This document shows positions 10,431 to 21,599 of a DNA stretch of 64,000 nucleotides, in pieces. Where the stretch lies: the NCBI RefSeq assembly GCF_003589595.1, contig NW_020653726.1, positions 14,539,119-14,603,118 of the forward strand. The letters run 5' to 3'. The translations under genes and the position numbers were made by a program. Within the stretch, counting starts at the first letter, position 1. Each line of letters begins with the position of its first letter. The DNA comes from Hyposmocoma kahamanoa. Lineage: Eukaryota; Arthropoda; Insecta; Lepidoptera; Cosmopterigidae. The notes under the pieces were generated by a model. That model ran no database searches. It was not told the DNA's origin and saw only the letters and a list, made by a program, of their open reading frames with translations.

Positions 10431-11159
10431 CGCAAATACCGTAGATTCATTGAGAGTTTCAATTTTGCTTCTTTTATTAATAAATTTATTGTATAATTGA
10501 TCAGTGTTCCTTTAATTCAAGATACTATATCACTTAAAAGGATTAAATTTTTATAACTCACCCTTTCAATCGGCATTCACATAATATGGTCACATGTTTT
10601 TAATTCTTTGAATTCATCATCTCTTAAGTTTAAAAGTAAAATAAACGCCACTAAAACAAAATGTGCTATTAACAATATTTATCCTGTACACATGAAAAGT
10701 GTTTAGCGAGCAAGGAAATAAAAATATCTATATAAATTTACTCAATTTTTTCTTTACTTACTTATGATTTAAATTATGAAATTGACCAAACAAAAAAACC
10801 ATTGGTACTAAAAAAATTCATTAAAATCCCGATTTTTCAGTAATTAGCGAAAATGTGTATTAATAGTAAGATACAAGTCTACTCGTATGAAGTCACGGGC
10901 ACAGTAATTAACTCTGGGTTATTGCCTCGAACATCCATACCAGAACCAATTTGGTAAAATCGTTTTCCAAATTTGTCCTACCAGGAATCGATACCCTGGA
11001 CCGGCTTATCTAGGTGGGGGTTTCAAAATAAGATTACCTATACGAAGTTTCTAGTCTACTGTCTACATAAATATCGTTGATTAAACAATTGAATGTTATT
11101 AAGAAACGCGTTTTCATAACTCAACATACTTACACATACATTACATAACATACATAACG
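10431..11159. other. No recognisable gene; trace of an old repeat end
   Basis: Around 10,873-10,915, TACTCGTATGAAGTCACGGG then CACAGTAATT resembles the end of the repeat at 58.4-58.7 kb. The rest is featureless AT-rich DNA. Confidence 0.35.
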
Positions 11160-11206
11160 TTCTTTTCTTTAAGGTGTGGATATAACCACGCCTAAAAGAA
11201 AAGAAT
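11160..11206. repeat. Near-perfect hairpin, about 20-bp arms
   Basis: TTCTTTTCTTTAAGGTGTGG, a 6-nt loop, then CCACGCCTAAAAGAAAAGAA. The arms pair with two mismatches. It is probably a tiny foldback remnant. Confidence 0.7.
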
Positions 11207-11221
11207 ATTCGTGATTTTTTT

Positions 11222-11302
11222 TATAATACTAAGTGACGGGACAAACAAGTCATGCGCCTGGTGGTAAGAGACACGCCTATCTATAACAGTTGCAGTTGCA
11301 TG
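11222..11302 (+). mobile_element. Family H fragment (start end only)
   Basis: TAAGTGACGGGACAAACAAG followed by TCATGCGCCTGGTGGTAAG: the first quarter of family H. The rest is absent. Confidence 0.7.
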
Positions 11303-11775
11303 ATTCAATATTTACCTACGTAAAGTATTGGTCATTTTATAGTACACACATAATAGTAGTTTATGTGACTGTTATATAATGAAAAGCATGAAAACACGAG
11401 TGTAGGGTGATGAAAACATTTCACGAGTGTTTTAATTCCTAATTATATACAGTTACATACACATGCTTTATCTACACACATATTATAAGCTCTCTGTGAT
11501 GTGTTCAAGAACCGCATGTTACGACTGGCGAAATGGTGGCAAATGAAAACTTTTCTCACGCATGTCACACTACCGTAGTTTTTATTTTTATTAATAGACA
11601 AACTAGAATCGGCCCCAACTATCATTTTATTCTCCCTCTACGTATCATATCGTTCGATATCAAGCAATGTGTGAAATTGTCAAAATTGTTTGCTACTGAC
11701 ATTTCATTTCGAATAAAACTTCATCTCGACTGATATTAGAATTGAGGTCAAATCAAATTGTTTTGTTTTTCAGAG
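11303..11775. other. No recognisable feature
   Basis: Overlapping ORFs on both strands near 11,440-11,730 show no domain or repeat similarity. Confidence 0.35.
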
Positions 11776-11843
11776 ATGTTCGAAATTTGAATGTAATAAT
11801 AACATCGAATTCGATGTTATTATTACATTCAAATTTCGAACAT
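11776..11843. repeat. Perfect 68-bp palindrome with no spacer
   Basis: Each 34-nt half is the exact inverse of the other, centred on GAATTC at 11,807-11,812. I checked all 34 pairs and found no mismatch. The outer ends read ATGTTCGAAATTTGAATG and its inverse. No coding sequence is associated. Confidence 0.95.
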
Positions 11844-12015
11844 GAAGCAATAATAACATTTTCACAGTTAAGAAATTTGTTCTAACAAAACAGTTTGCCT
11901 TTATGCTGGTCGTAATTTGCGGTTTTTGAACACCTAGGCAAATAATCAATTAAACAATAATGACATAAAGTAAAAAATAAAACACAATGTGACAAGAATG
12001 TTTAGATAATATTTT

Positions 12016-12223
12016 AACTGCTTCCGTGGCCGAACAGTTATCATGCCGAACTGCCACGCCGAGGTCCTAGGTTCGATTCCGGGGCCGGGAGAAATATTTG
12101 AATGGCCTACATTTTTTCTCTTGTGAGTTTGGGTGTAATTTGTGGTTGTCTATGTGTGTGTCCATGGCACCCGCGACCCACAGGGTTTCCCTAGTGCGGG
12201 GCTATGTTGAGTGTGTGCGTTAT
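12016..12223 (+). mobile_element. SINE-A copy 3
   Basis: Box A is TGGCCGAACAG (one change) and box B is GGTTCGATTCC. The full body is present, ending TGTGTGCGTTATTT with a very short tail. Confidence 0.85.
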
Positions 12224-12572
12224 TTAAGAAAATGAGAGATACGAAAGTTAGCAAAGAAACATTTTGACAAGGCATTTTGCCTCTTGCCAATGTCAATGTC
12301 ACTTTGAGATTGAGAACAATTCTGCCATTTGGGAAGATTTAATTTTAATTAATAATTAGTATTAGAGTGTAAACATAACGTAACGAATTTCTAGTTATGG
12401 AAGAGCGGAGTCCTCTGACACAAGTATATTTTACTTACTAGAGGGCTCCAACCTTATTATTATTCATTTTCATTCATTCAACATGTTAACGTTGTATTAA
12501 ATATGGCAGAGTTTGGCAGATTTAGGTATATTTAGCAAGTTCTTTATTATTTTTAGGAACAAACTGAAAACT

Positions 12573-12630
12573 TGTTTAAATCCGGAAAAATAGTTTCATT
12601 TCCTATGTGTAACAATCGCGAAAACCTAAG
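12573..12630 (-). mobile_element. Penelope-like element, 3' terminal fragment
   Basis: Matches the 3' end of the element at 22.7 kb: AAATCCGGAAAAATAGTTTC, then GTAACAATCGCGAAAACCTAAG. The RTE LINE at 12,631-14,639 inserted at this edge and duplicated AAAACCTAAG. Confidence 0.7.
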
Positions 12631-12646
12631 TCATCATCATCATTAT

Positions 12647-13066
12647 TCAGCCATACAACGCCCACTGCTGGGCATAGGCCTCCTCCAACGATCTCCACGA
12701 CGATCGGTCCTGCGCTGCCCGCATCCATCGGCCTCCCGCGACCTCCACCAGATCGTCGGTCCACCTGGTGAGGGGCCTACCGACTGAGCGTCGTCCGGTG
12801 CGCGGTCGCCATTGAAGAACCGTTCCGCCCCAACGGCCATCGGTTCTCCTAGCTATGTGCCCCGCCCACTGCCACTTCAGCTGAGCAATTCTTCGAACTA
12901 TGTCGGTTACCTTAGTTCTCCTACGGGTTTCCTCATTTCTGATTCTATCACGTAGGGAAATACCGAGCATCGCTCTCTCCATTGAGCGCCAAGTGACCTT
13001 GAGCCTTCTTATGAGGCCCATAGTGAGGGACCACGTTTCTGATCCATATGTGATCACTGGCAACAC
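12647..13066 (-). pseudogene. C-terminal RT tail of the RTE LINE (139 codons)
   Basis: MLPVITYGSETWSLTMGLIR onward, then WRSMERAMLGISLRDRIRNE, LKWQWAGHIARRTDGRWG and SVGRPLTRWTDDLVEV. This is the standard post-RT tail of RTE LINEs and ends at a natural stop next to the 3' repeat tail. Upstream frames (RRIQLGWAAFGKLQKIF, then LPQCLKTKVFDQC) continue it out of frame, beyond the deletion junction near 13,185. Confidence 0.88.
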
Positions 13067-13362
13067 ACACTGGTCAAAGACTTTCGTCTTGAGACATTGA
13101 GGTAATTTGGACGCAAAGATTTTTTGTAGTTTCCCGAACGCTGCCCATCCGAGCTGGATTCGACGAGAGATCTCTTATATGCCTATAGTCTATTTGGCAC
13201 CTTTGGAGAGACCGCAGCATCGCCCAGGTCTCGATCGAATCAAAGGCCTTCTCATAGTCTACAAACTCTTTGGTCTTCTGCATAACCTGCCGCAGCGTAT
13301 GGATGTGGTCTATGGTACTAAAACCCCTTCGGAAACCGGCTTGTTCGGGAGGTTGGAAGTCG

Positions 13363-14556
13363 TCAAACCTGCGAGCGAGAGATTCGTGATAACTCTCGAA
13401 AACACTTATAGATATGGCTCAGAAGCGAGATTGCCCGATAGTTCTTTAAGAGTGTTTTTTCACCCTTTTTGAAGAACAGAACGACCTCGCTTCTGCCCCA
13501 TGCCTTCGGCGTTTGACCTTCGACGATGACAGATTGGAAAGAAGCCCTCAGAAGTTCTGTAGTGATTCCATCATCGCCCGCCGCTTTGTTGTTCTTGAGT
13601 TGTTTGAGAGCGACAGTAATCTCATGCAGGCTGACGTCCGGGATATTTTCGGTATAATGTCGGGTAAGCTTGGCTCTGGAATCTTTAACCTCGCTTTCAA
13701 CAGGTGCTTTCGTGGAGTATAGCTGTCGATAGAAACTCTCTATCTCCCTCAGGATTACAGGCTTAGAAGAAATGATGCTACCGTCATCAGTCTTTAGCTT
13801 CGTCAGTTGGCGTTGCCCAATAGACAGATCTCTCGCGAACACCTTGGAGCCTTTGTTCCGCTCAATGACCTCTTTGATACGCTCTGTATTACATTGGCGT
13901 GTGTCGCTAGTCAAAGACTTCGATATCTGCCTATTTAGCCGCCTGTAGTGACTTGCATCCTCTGAGTTCTGTAGCCTCATTTCATTTCTATGTTTCATGA
14001 GTTGGAGTGTTTTGTCGGCGAGTTTCTTTATTCTGGTACGGTGGGTTTTGAAAAACTTGGACCCAACCGTACGGACAGTATCCATCACCATGTTGTTTAG
14101 ATCGTCCACATCTATGCAGTTTTCCAGGGCTTCGAAGCGGTTTTGAAGTTCGAGCTGAAAGCTCTCTGTGTTTTGGAGTTGCGCAGGTATTGGTCGGAGC
14201 GTAGACTCTATCAGTCGAGTTCTTTCCAGCCGGATATAGATTATCAATGTGCCTCGTACCAATCGGTGATCACTTCCTGTTTTAACGGTGTTGATCACAG
14301 AGACATCATTGAATATATGCTTTTTCGTCGACATGATAAAGTCAATCTCATTTTTTACTTTATTGTCCGGACTCATCCAGGTCCATTTTCGAGTTGGAGA
14401 TTTCCTGAAAAAGGTGTTCATCATATAGAGGTTCTCCTTTTCCATGAAATCAACCAACATCCGGCCTCTGGCGTTCCGTTGTCCAACTCCAAATTGCCCC
14501 ACTCTCAGCTCATCACCGCAACGCTTTCCCAACTTTGCATTGAAGTCCCCCATCAC
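13363..14556 (-). pseudogene. Endonuclease/RT N-terminal ORF of the RTE LINE (397 codons)
   Basis: The longest intact piece of the RTE element. It begins inside the endonuclease at MMGDFNAKLGKRCGDEL; the preceding frame (TSTHPDEEVEAMCEEISKVM, then a stop) shows the real protein started further upstream. Endonuclease catalytic landmarks GDFNAK, EIDFI and GSDHR are present. The RT part covers only the first blocks before a frameshift near 13,370. Such proteins nick DNA and prime reverse transcription there; this one cannot, because the RT palm is broken. Confidence 0.88.
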
Positions 14557-14911
14557 AAAAAAGGTTTTGTACTAATGCATGACTTTTGAGATCTCCTCAC
14601 ACATAGCCTCCACTTCTTCATCTGGGTGTGTCGAGGTCTAAAACCTAAGTACTCGATATGAAAACGTGTTGTTTTCTGCTACTACGAACAAACATCTGAA
14701 GCGAAATACAAGACAATGTTATATTATGAACATAACCTATATCAATTTTATAACCCCAGCTTCTCCAGGCTATACGCAATTAGTTTTTTTGATGCTTTGA
14801 TAATGAATCACAAGTATTAATAGGTCTCTTTAATGCACGTTGTCAAAAACATGGGGTCAGAAAATACATGGGATATTGCCATCCTTCTTTCGGACTAACA
14901 ACAACGTACTG

Positions 14912-15090
14912 AGCTATTACAGGGAATGTGTGGTAAACACGATCTCATTACATTTAGCGATAGACGCGGTATGAGGGACATAGCTGTTTTGTACGATATA
15001 TGTTCAGGAAAGTTGAATTGCACAGAATTAATTAATAAGATAATCGGCTTAAAAGCTCCTAAGAAAACGCAACATGTCATGTACCGTTAG
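14912..15090 (+). pseudogene. LINE C-terminal fragment, 59 codons
   Basis: Open frame reading ELLQGMCGKHDLITFSDRRG, then MRDIAVLYDICSGKLNCTEL and INKIIGLKAPKKTQHVMYR, followed by a stop. The DRR...D...LY....G.++C.ELL pattern is typical of the region after RT in Jockey/CR1-type LINEs. No 3' UTR or tail was recognised. The minus-strand ORF over it is a by-product. Confidence 0.55.
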
Positions 15091-15094
15091 TACG

Positions 15095-16023
15095 GAAAAA
15101 TTACGAGGCCATCGTCATGACCGTGATTGACTAAAACTTACAACAAATACTTTTCTGACATTTACCTGTTCTCTATGTCTAGAACTACATTTAAAATAAC
15201 TTTGCTTGGGAACATCAGGGGTGCATGAGCAACATTAAATAAATAAATATGTAATTGAATTTAATTCAATTCTATACTATTAGACCGAACCGGAAACTAA
15301 ATAAGTATTTTAGTAAATTATATAACCAGTTTGCTTTAACTTTCATTTCTTAAATAGGTAGTTATCTACATCGATGTTGTACGTCATGTAAGGCGAACAG
15401 CCAACACTATCACTCGTGCTATCGATGCGAACGGTTTCTTTCTTTGTTTTAGCTGCGTAGCATAATCTTTGAGGTAAGGAAGGCAGACATTCACGCACCG
15501 TCACACACAAACGATTTATATTGGTAATTTACAGTTAGATTAATTAGTCTGTTTTTTATAGCACTAATTTTGATTTATTTTTCTACTCAATGTTGTGAAC
15601 ATATTATCATATATACATATTTTGTATATGTGGTGACTTTCTGTAATTGGTTTTTGGATTGCCTATATTTCAAATGTGTAAACATTTGTATAGAAATGTT
15701 GTAGAAAATTTGTAGATTAAATATATAAATAGTATCATCATTTTGCGATTTTCTTATCGTTCAAAAAGTCTGAAATTAATTATTCTCGCAAATTATAATT
15801 TATTACTCCTACGTATAAATATTTAAACACTTCTTTATTTATAATTTTGCTTTGTAATAAAACGACGAGCTTTCGTTAACTGAAGTTGTTTTCGCTAATT
15901 GAATGTCTGACTAATAATTTCCAGTCATGTATATTAAATTATTGACTTGCTAGTACGAGTACTTAGCCAGTTAATATTATTTATAGGTAAGCAAACCATT
16001 TTGTTGATACGTAATACATAAAT
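15095..16023. other. No recognisable feature
   Basis: AT-rich sequence with no shared repeats. A GC-richer patch occurs at 15,360-15,520. Nothing supports a gene. Confidence 0.4.
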
Positions 16024-16192
16024 GAGTCCGTCTTGGTAAATTTTGCCACCTTACCTATTTCTGCCACCAAGCAAAAATGCTCACATTACTGCATTCCGGT
16101 TTTTAAGGTTAAGTGTTTGATAAGATGAAATTACAGGTACTTGGGACTTTTCAACTTATATCTCAGTGGCAGTACCATTCTGAAAACTTGTT
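16024..16192 (-). mobile_element. Family H copy 7, partial
   Basis: Contains CACCTTACCTATTTCTGCCA, the ACAGGTACTTGGGACTTTTC block and a truncated start half. The hairpin end is mostly lost. Confidence 0.7.
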
Positions 16193-16578
16193 TGCTTGGT
16201 CAAATGTTCTAGGTATTTACTATTAAACAACAGTTGTACAATAAAAATACGATATACTTTAGTATATTGTCTAAAGAATGTGCTAATTTCTAATACGATG
16301 GGATGTACTTGTACCTGATGATAACAGGCTAAAATAAAACTAACGAAACTAACTAAAACTAAAACGAATTATATAAGAATAAAGTATCTAACTTCGTACA
16401 TAATTTTTATATGTAGGTATTTATCTTTAAGTACTACAGAGAACCTGTTAAATTTTAGTTTTCAAGTGAAGCCCTATGGTAATTAAATTCACATTTATAC
16501 TAAAACCTAAAAATTGCCTAGTGTTGCAATCGGGCGCTTGTCAACGAGGGATCTGTATCAAATTTTATCCTCCTATTC

Positions 16579-17088
16579 CATCGAGTATATAACCAGAAAT
16601 AGAGACGAAATAATCCATAATCCATAATCCATCCCTGGCAACACATCAGGCAAATGGGCCTTGTATCACTTTTAAATATCAACTCCCGTTTGCACTGGAA
16701 TTACAAATTAGAAAGCTGAAATAGTACAGCACCAATAACTGAGCTGTGTGTACCTCTCCGTATATCCAAAAAATGTTCTGTATTTATTTTAATAAAGTTA
16801 ATATCCCTAATGATGTGGGTTCCATTCGGTGGTGGGAAAAACAGCGAAACATCTAATTCCAAAACAAACGGAATCACATTTGATTGGTAATTAAAAATAA
16901 AAATGTGTAATTTTTCAATTTTCGGCCATTATAGCAAAGCTTAAATTAAGCTGGCCGATTTGAAGTGAAACAATTGATGACACCCGTCGGTGTGGCCAAT
17001 CGGAGCGCAGTTGTCACCGTAATGATATGGCAGAAATTCAAACTAATTAAATGACATTTCGACTCTATTTCTGGTTATATCCTCGATG
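16579..17088. mobile_element. hAT-like MITE, 510 bp, full copy
   Basis: The ends are inverted repeats of about 33 bp (CATCGAGTATATAACCAGAA then ATAGAGACGAAAT; the right end is the inverse with two differences). Flanks TCCTATTC (16,571-16,578) and TCCTGTTC (17,089-17,096) look like an 8-bp target duplication with one later change, as made by hAT-type transposases. There is no coding capacity. A 5'-truncated relative is at 19.7 kb. Confidence 0.8.
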
Positions 17089-17195
17089 TCCTGTTCTTAT
17101 TCAATCATATTAATTTTCAATATTTTCAGGATCAGGCGCGGCCGGCACCCGCTCCTCACCTTCTAAAATTTGAGCTCACGTTCAAATACCTCGCC

Positions 17196-17290
17196 TTAAA
17201 GCTTTGAGTAGTATTGCAACTGTTATGAGTAGGCATAACGGCAACCACCAGACGACTTGTTCGTCCCGTCGCTTACTGTCATAAAAAAAA
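17196..17290 (-). mobile_element. Family H fragment (start end)
   Basis: TTGCAACTGTTATGAGTAGG through GACTTGTTCGTCCCGTCGC, ending in TGTCATAAAAAAAAA. Confidence 0.7.
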
Positions 17291-17447
17291 AATTATTCGT
17301 TCCCCACGATTTTTACATTAGTCAAATTTGCATCTTGTGCAATATATGAAGGTGAGGTGGTGGGAACAATTTGTCGTTTTTAATATTTATTGGACAAAAC
17401 TTAAAAAGTGATGGAGAAAGTTTTTTATATAGTGCGATTTTATGTTT

Positions 17448-17682
17448 TAGTAGCAGTAGAACCCCTTGTGAAAGAGTTCGTCCAGGGAAGTACTGCCACC
17501 TTACCTATTTCTGCCGACAAGCAGTAATGTCATCATAACTATGTTCCGGTTTTGAAGGGTAAGGGGTACTGGTGAAACTACAGGCACATGGGACATGTCA
17601 ACTTATGTCTCAGGGTGACGGCCACAGTGACAGATCCCCTCAGATCTTTGCGATTTAAATCTCGGAGTGGGACTGCAACTTA
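17448..17682 (-). mobile_element. Family H copy 9, start end missing
   Basis: Begins at the hairpin end (TTAGTAGCAGTAGAACCCCT) and runs to GAGTGGGACTGCAACT, where it is cut off by (TTA)n. The 68-codon ORF here is a by-product. Confidence 0.8.
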
Positions 17683-17945
17683 TTATTATTATTTATTTAC
17701 AATTAAAAAGTTTACAAAACGAAACACGATACAGCGAATAAAAACCATTAACAGACTTATGTATCGCTGCCGTCACATGCTATTAGGCGTCTAACAAAAT
17801 AATTAATATCTGATACTTATACGTATCTAATAATTTACACAACTTAAAAACTATTAACTTTCACAATTTGACCTATAAGTTTATCAAAAACGTCTCCTGG
17901 TAAATTATTGAGCAGTAATTGTAACATGTATCTCCAGACACGCTT

Positions 17946-18028
17946 TTCATAGTTGTTATGGACAGGCGTGTAGCTTACCATCAGGCGCACGATTAATTCG
18001 TCCCGTCACTTGATATTATAAAAAAAAA
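17946..18028 (-). mobile_element. Family H fragment (start end)
   Basis: ATAGTTGTTATGGACAGGCG through GTCCCGTCACTTGATATTAT then A-run. It could be the other part of H copy 9 (17,448-17,682) with the TTA-rich DNA between them inserted later, because the two pieces join near GCAACT/GTTGTTATGGAC. Confidence 0.65.
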
Positions 18029-18805
18029 TGTTTTACTTGGTGTAAATAATTAATTTTCATTAAATAATAAGGCTACGTCCATTAGTGACGTAGATGACGA
18101 TACGAACTAACCTTAATAGGCGTTATATAGAGCCAGCTCAACAGAACAACTAGTACAGACCCTTTCGCACTACAGCTACTACGACCCTTAAGTAAAGGGT
18201 TAATATGACAACAGTAGTTAAAGTAGAATTTATAGCACGTTTATTTCATTAGCCGTGTGTGGCAATGTTTAGAGTTTAAACAGACATTATACGAGTTTAG
18301 AGCGGCGTATTTGGTGAAGTAATTATTTTTTGTTGGGGTGCCCAATTAATGGCTTGCCGACATATGGCTGAGCGTGTTAAGGGCTACAAATGAAAAAGTC
18401 ACTTAAGGTATATACTAGTTTTTTAATAGCTAATACTAGGCTCTCCTCATTCATTTGACATTCAGTTTTATGTACGTAATACGTATTAGTAGGATTTGAT
18501 CCCGTAATTAATTATGTCGTAATCGTTTTCACCAAACAAAAGTATCTCTATTGTGTTTCGTGTGGGCTAACGGGAGCTAAAGTTACTTGTTAATACTTAA
18601 TTGAGGCTGTCAGCATAAGTGACGTAACCCACATTCAATTGTTTTTTTCTAAAATATTAATTTAAATGATACTAAAGTGCAGAATTATTTAATATTTGGA
18701 TACTATTTTCGAGTGAAATAAATTAATAATTAAATATTTTTTATACTTGAAAATAGCATTCAAATATAAAATAATACTGTATTTTGATATCATTCTTTCT
18801 TTTTT
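18029..18805. other. Unique sequence, no gene seen
   Basis: Moderately AT-rich DNA including several TAAT-type words (CCCAATTAATGG near 18,340). No repeat shared with the window. Function unknown. Confidence 0.35.
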
Positions 18806-19113
18806 CATGACATTCAGCGACGGGACGTACAAGTTCTGCGCCTGGTGGTAAGCGAAACGTCTGTACATAACAGTTGCAATATCAGTCAGCGCTTTAAATC
18901 ACATATATCAGCGGGGCACCAGCACTGCGTCCGTCAACCTGAGATATAAGTTAACAAGTCCTATGTGACTGTAATTTCACTAGTAACCCTTACCCTTTAA
19001 AATCGTAAAACACAGTAATACTCACTTTACTGCTTGGCGGCTGAAATAAGTAAGGTGGCAGTACTTTCCTGAATAAACTCTTACACAAGAAGGTCTACTC
19101 CTACTAAAAATTT
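18806..19113 (+). mobile_element. Family H copy 11, full length
   Basis: Runs from TTCAGCGACGGGACGTACAA to CTCTTACACAAGAAGGTCTA then CTCCTACTAAA, covering every family module in order. It is useful as a length reference, at about 305 bp. Confidence 0.8.
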
Positions 19114-19561
19114 CATTTAAAATAATATTGTTGAAAAAAGTTGAATGTGACTTACACCAGTTTTGCGCTGATAGCCTCAATTATATTCTATATTAGAATG
19201 TAATTCTCGTAAAATTGTATGTGAATATTAACAGTGACAAGAGAACACATATTTGTGTAACTGTTACGTGTATCAGCATTTTGGACAGCTTTATGCGGGT
19301 ACAGTAGACCCGGGGGATTAATTGTTGTAACACACATTAACATCGTCCGCCCATTGGGCCATCAGGCCATCGAGCTGACCATATGGAAAAGTTGACATCG
19401 GGCGTTTACACCGCGAGCTTTGATGTCTATCTTCTTTTTGGTTAAATATTTCTAAAATTTAATCTTCGTATAAAAATCCTTTGCTTAATGCGCAGGTCAC
19501 ACCGCGAACGAACCTAAGTTCACTTAGCTCACGAAGCCGGGGCATCTTTTCATACTTTGGT

Positions 19562-20114
19562 TCACGCCGCGAACTAAGCTAACCGACCTAACTAAACTAA
19601 CTAACGATCCCGCTAGCTATGTAAAATATGTTCTTTTAATAATAATATTTTTTTCATATATAATATTTAATATATTACATATATATAATAATAATAATAT
19701 TTTATAAATATCAACTCTCGTTTGCACTGAAATAAAGACCGGTCAACAATTGACCTGTGTGTACGTCTCTGTATATTCCAAAAATATTCTATATTTATTG
19801 TAATAAAGATAATATCTCTAACGATGGCGTGCTGTTCCATTAGGTGGTGTGGGGGAAAAACAGCAAATTACAAAACAAACAAAATCAAATTTCATCGGTA
19901 ATTAAATATTAAATATGTAATTTTGCAATTTTGAAGTGAAACAATTGACTACACCCGTCAATTGTTTCGAATTCGGGCTGGCCAATCGGAGCGCAGTTGT
20001 CACAGTAATAATATGGCAGAATAGTTTTCAAACAAATGAAATGACATTTCGTCTCTATTTCTGGTTATATACTCGATGGTTGCGTGTAATTAGCTAACTT
20101 TGTTCGCGGTGTGG
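19562..20114. mobile_element. Possible inverted-repeat element containing a nested MITE
   Basis: TCACGCCGCGAACTAAGCTA at the left and (inverse of the right end) CCACACCGCGAACAAAGTTA form imperfect 20-bp inverted ends. A similar word, TCACACCGCGAACGAACC, lies at 19,497-19,514. The 510-bp-type MITE copy at 19,705-20,078 lies inside. Exact boundaries are unclear. Confidence 0.35.
19705..20078. mobile_element. hAT-like MITE, 5'-truncated copy
   Basis: Aligns with 16,674-17,088: ATCAACTCTCGTTTGCACTG, GGCTGGCCAATCGGAGCGCA, GTCTCTATTTCTGGTTATAT. The right terminal repeat is intact and the left one is missing. Confidence 0.8.
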
Positions 20115-21599
20115 GCTTAAGACAGACATAAACATTTTTTCTAGATAATTGTACTGAAAAGCCTCCAAAAATAAAGAAAAAGTCTTAGTCGACGCTAATC
20201 TCCACTGACATAAGGATCTGTATATATATGTATGGTGTAACGGACTAGTTATACATAGTACATAAAGACGGTGGAAATTTGGAATGTCGTAAGGGACGTT
20301 ATATCATTTCAATTGAGCTCCATCGATCTCTATATTTGCAAATTAGATATCTTAGTTTACAAGAGCACGTCACGTTTTGTAGTAATTGCAAGAACAGTAA
20401 AAAGAAATTAAAGAGCATATGTGTCGTTCATTGTAAAAGTTAATTATGTCCTTGTAATTTAATTTTGAAATTTATGTGTAGTAATTTTAGTTCTCTGAGT
20501 AAACTAGTAATGCCATCTATGGGATGAATGTGCAATTATTGGAGTTTCTTCACGTTTATAATGAAAGATATGACTAAAAGTGATAATTTTAAGCAAAAAA
20601 TATGTGTTTTAAAAATAGGACTTACACCACTTTATAATGATCGACACACATTTAGGTTCTACATCCTTTTTCATTTTTAGCAATGTTGTAAACCCCTACA
20701 TTTATCATATTTTCATGTAATAACGAAGTCACAGAAAAATAGAATTTATTTACAATATAAAATATTTCAAAATATTTTGATAGTTCAAATAAAAATCGGC
20801 GTAAGTTGATGATGACATTTATATCAACAGAATCTATTACGACATTTTTCTTTCCATTAACATAAGGAAAAAATAGACATCCATAAGTGTGAAGAAAGTT
20901 AGTGTACGGGACGGCCACTCGTAATAAATTAAAATAGATTTACGTACTAATCATTTATAACCTATTGTAACATTGTTTAAACCGGATTCGAAAAGTTTTT
21001 AGAGTTTGATACTACCTTGAAAAAGTTCTTGTTTCTGCAATGTGTGATCATAAAAAGCGTTTTTGTCCCTCTCGTGTGCAATTCATTCAGCCCTACTGAA
21101 GTCAATTACACAGAATGGCGGGCGTTCGGCCGACTGCAATTAGCCCGCAGTCACATTGCCGGCAATAGCGGAGAGTTTCTCGCGTTTTAGACATCATAAT
21201 TATAGCACATATTTTTATTCTATACGTGTGTTTTATTATAAAAATTATATATATAACAATTAGTAAAGTAATGTTTTTGAATTTAGTATTATATTTAGTA
21301 GTATATTTAGTAGTTAGTACCAACGGCTCTTTCTGCCGAAATTTCATCAACAACTCCGCGTCTTTTGATTCTTCGTGTGATCAGGGAATAAATAATTGAA
21401 ACGAAAATAGTTCCATAAATTAAGCTTTCAATATAAAAAGCCATAAAAGTTGAACTCAAAGCATTCTTCATTACTTTGATCACGCAGATCTCACATGCAA
21501 TTAAGAATTACGGTATCAATTCATTGTCTTTTTGTAGCGCAGTTCTAACTGGAGTAAGGCTACAACGCCAGTCAGTGTCACTGTGAGAGCATTGAGCTC
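20115..21599. other. Unique sequence, no gene seen
   Basis: No repeats shared with the window. ORFs at 20,652-20,918 and 21,102-21,353 (minus) have no recognisable domain and an AT-driven amino-acid composition. Confidence 0.35.

Larger units (their letters stand above)
12631..14639 (-). mobile_element. RTE-clade LINE, 5'-truncated and internally deleted
   Basis: Minus-strand non-LTR retrotransposon. From 14,639 downward it encodes the end of the AP-like endonuclease (GDFNAKLG; WTWMSPDNKVKNEIDFI; GSDHR), a linker and the start of the RT (LKNNKAAGDDGITTELL; KNYRAISLLSHIYKC). After a frameshift come FVDYEKAFDSIETWAML (motif A) and the C-terminal tail (LPVITYGSETWSLT; TDGRWGGTVLQWRPRTGRRS; WMRAAQDRSSWRSL). 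The stretch carrying the catalytic motif C is deleted, so it is dead. The 3' end has an ATGATGATGA tail. AAAACCTAAG flanks both sides (12,621-12,630 and 14,640-14,649), a 10-bp target-site duplication. Confidence 0.92.

Noticed and set aside
20652..21353. Two minus-strand genes
   Set aside because: AT-driven ORFs with no domain, and no initiation or splice evidence.
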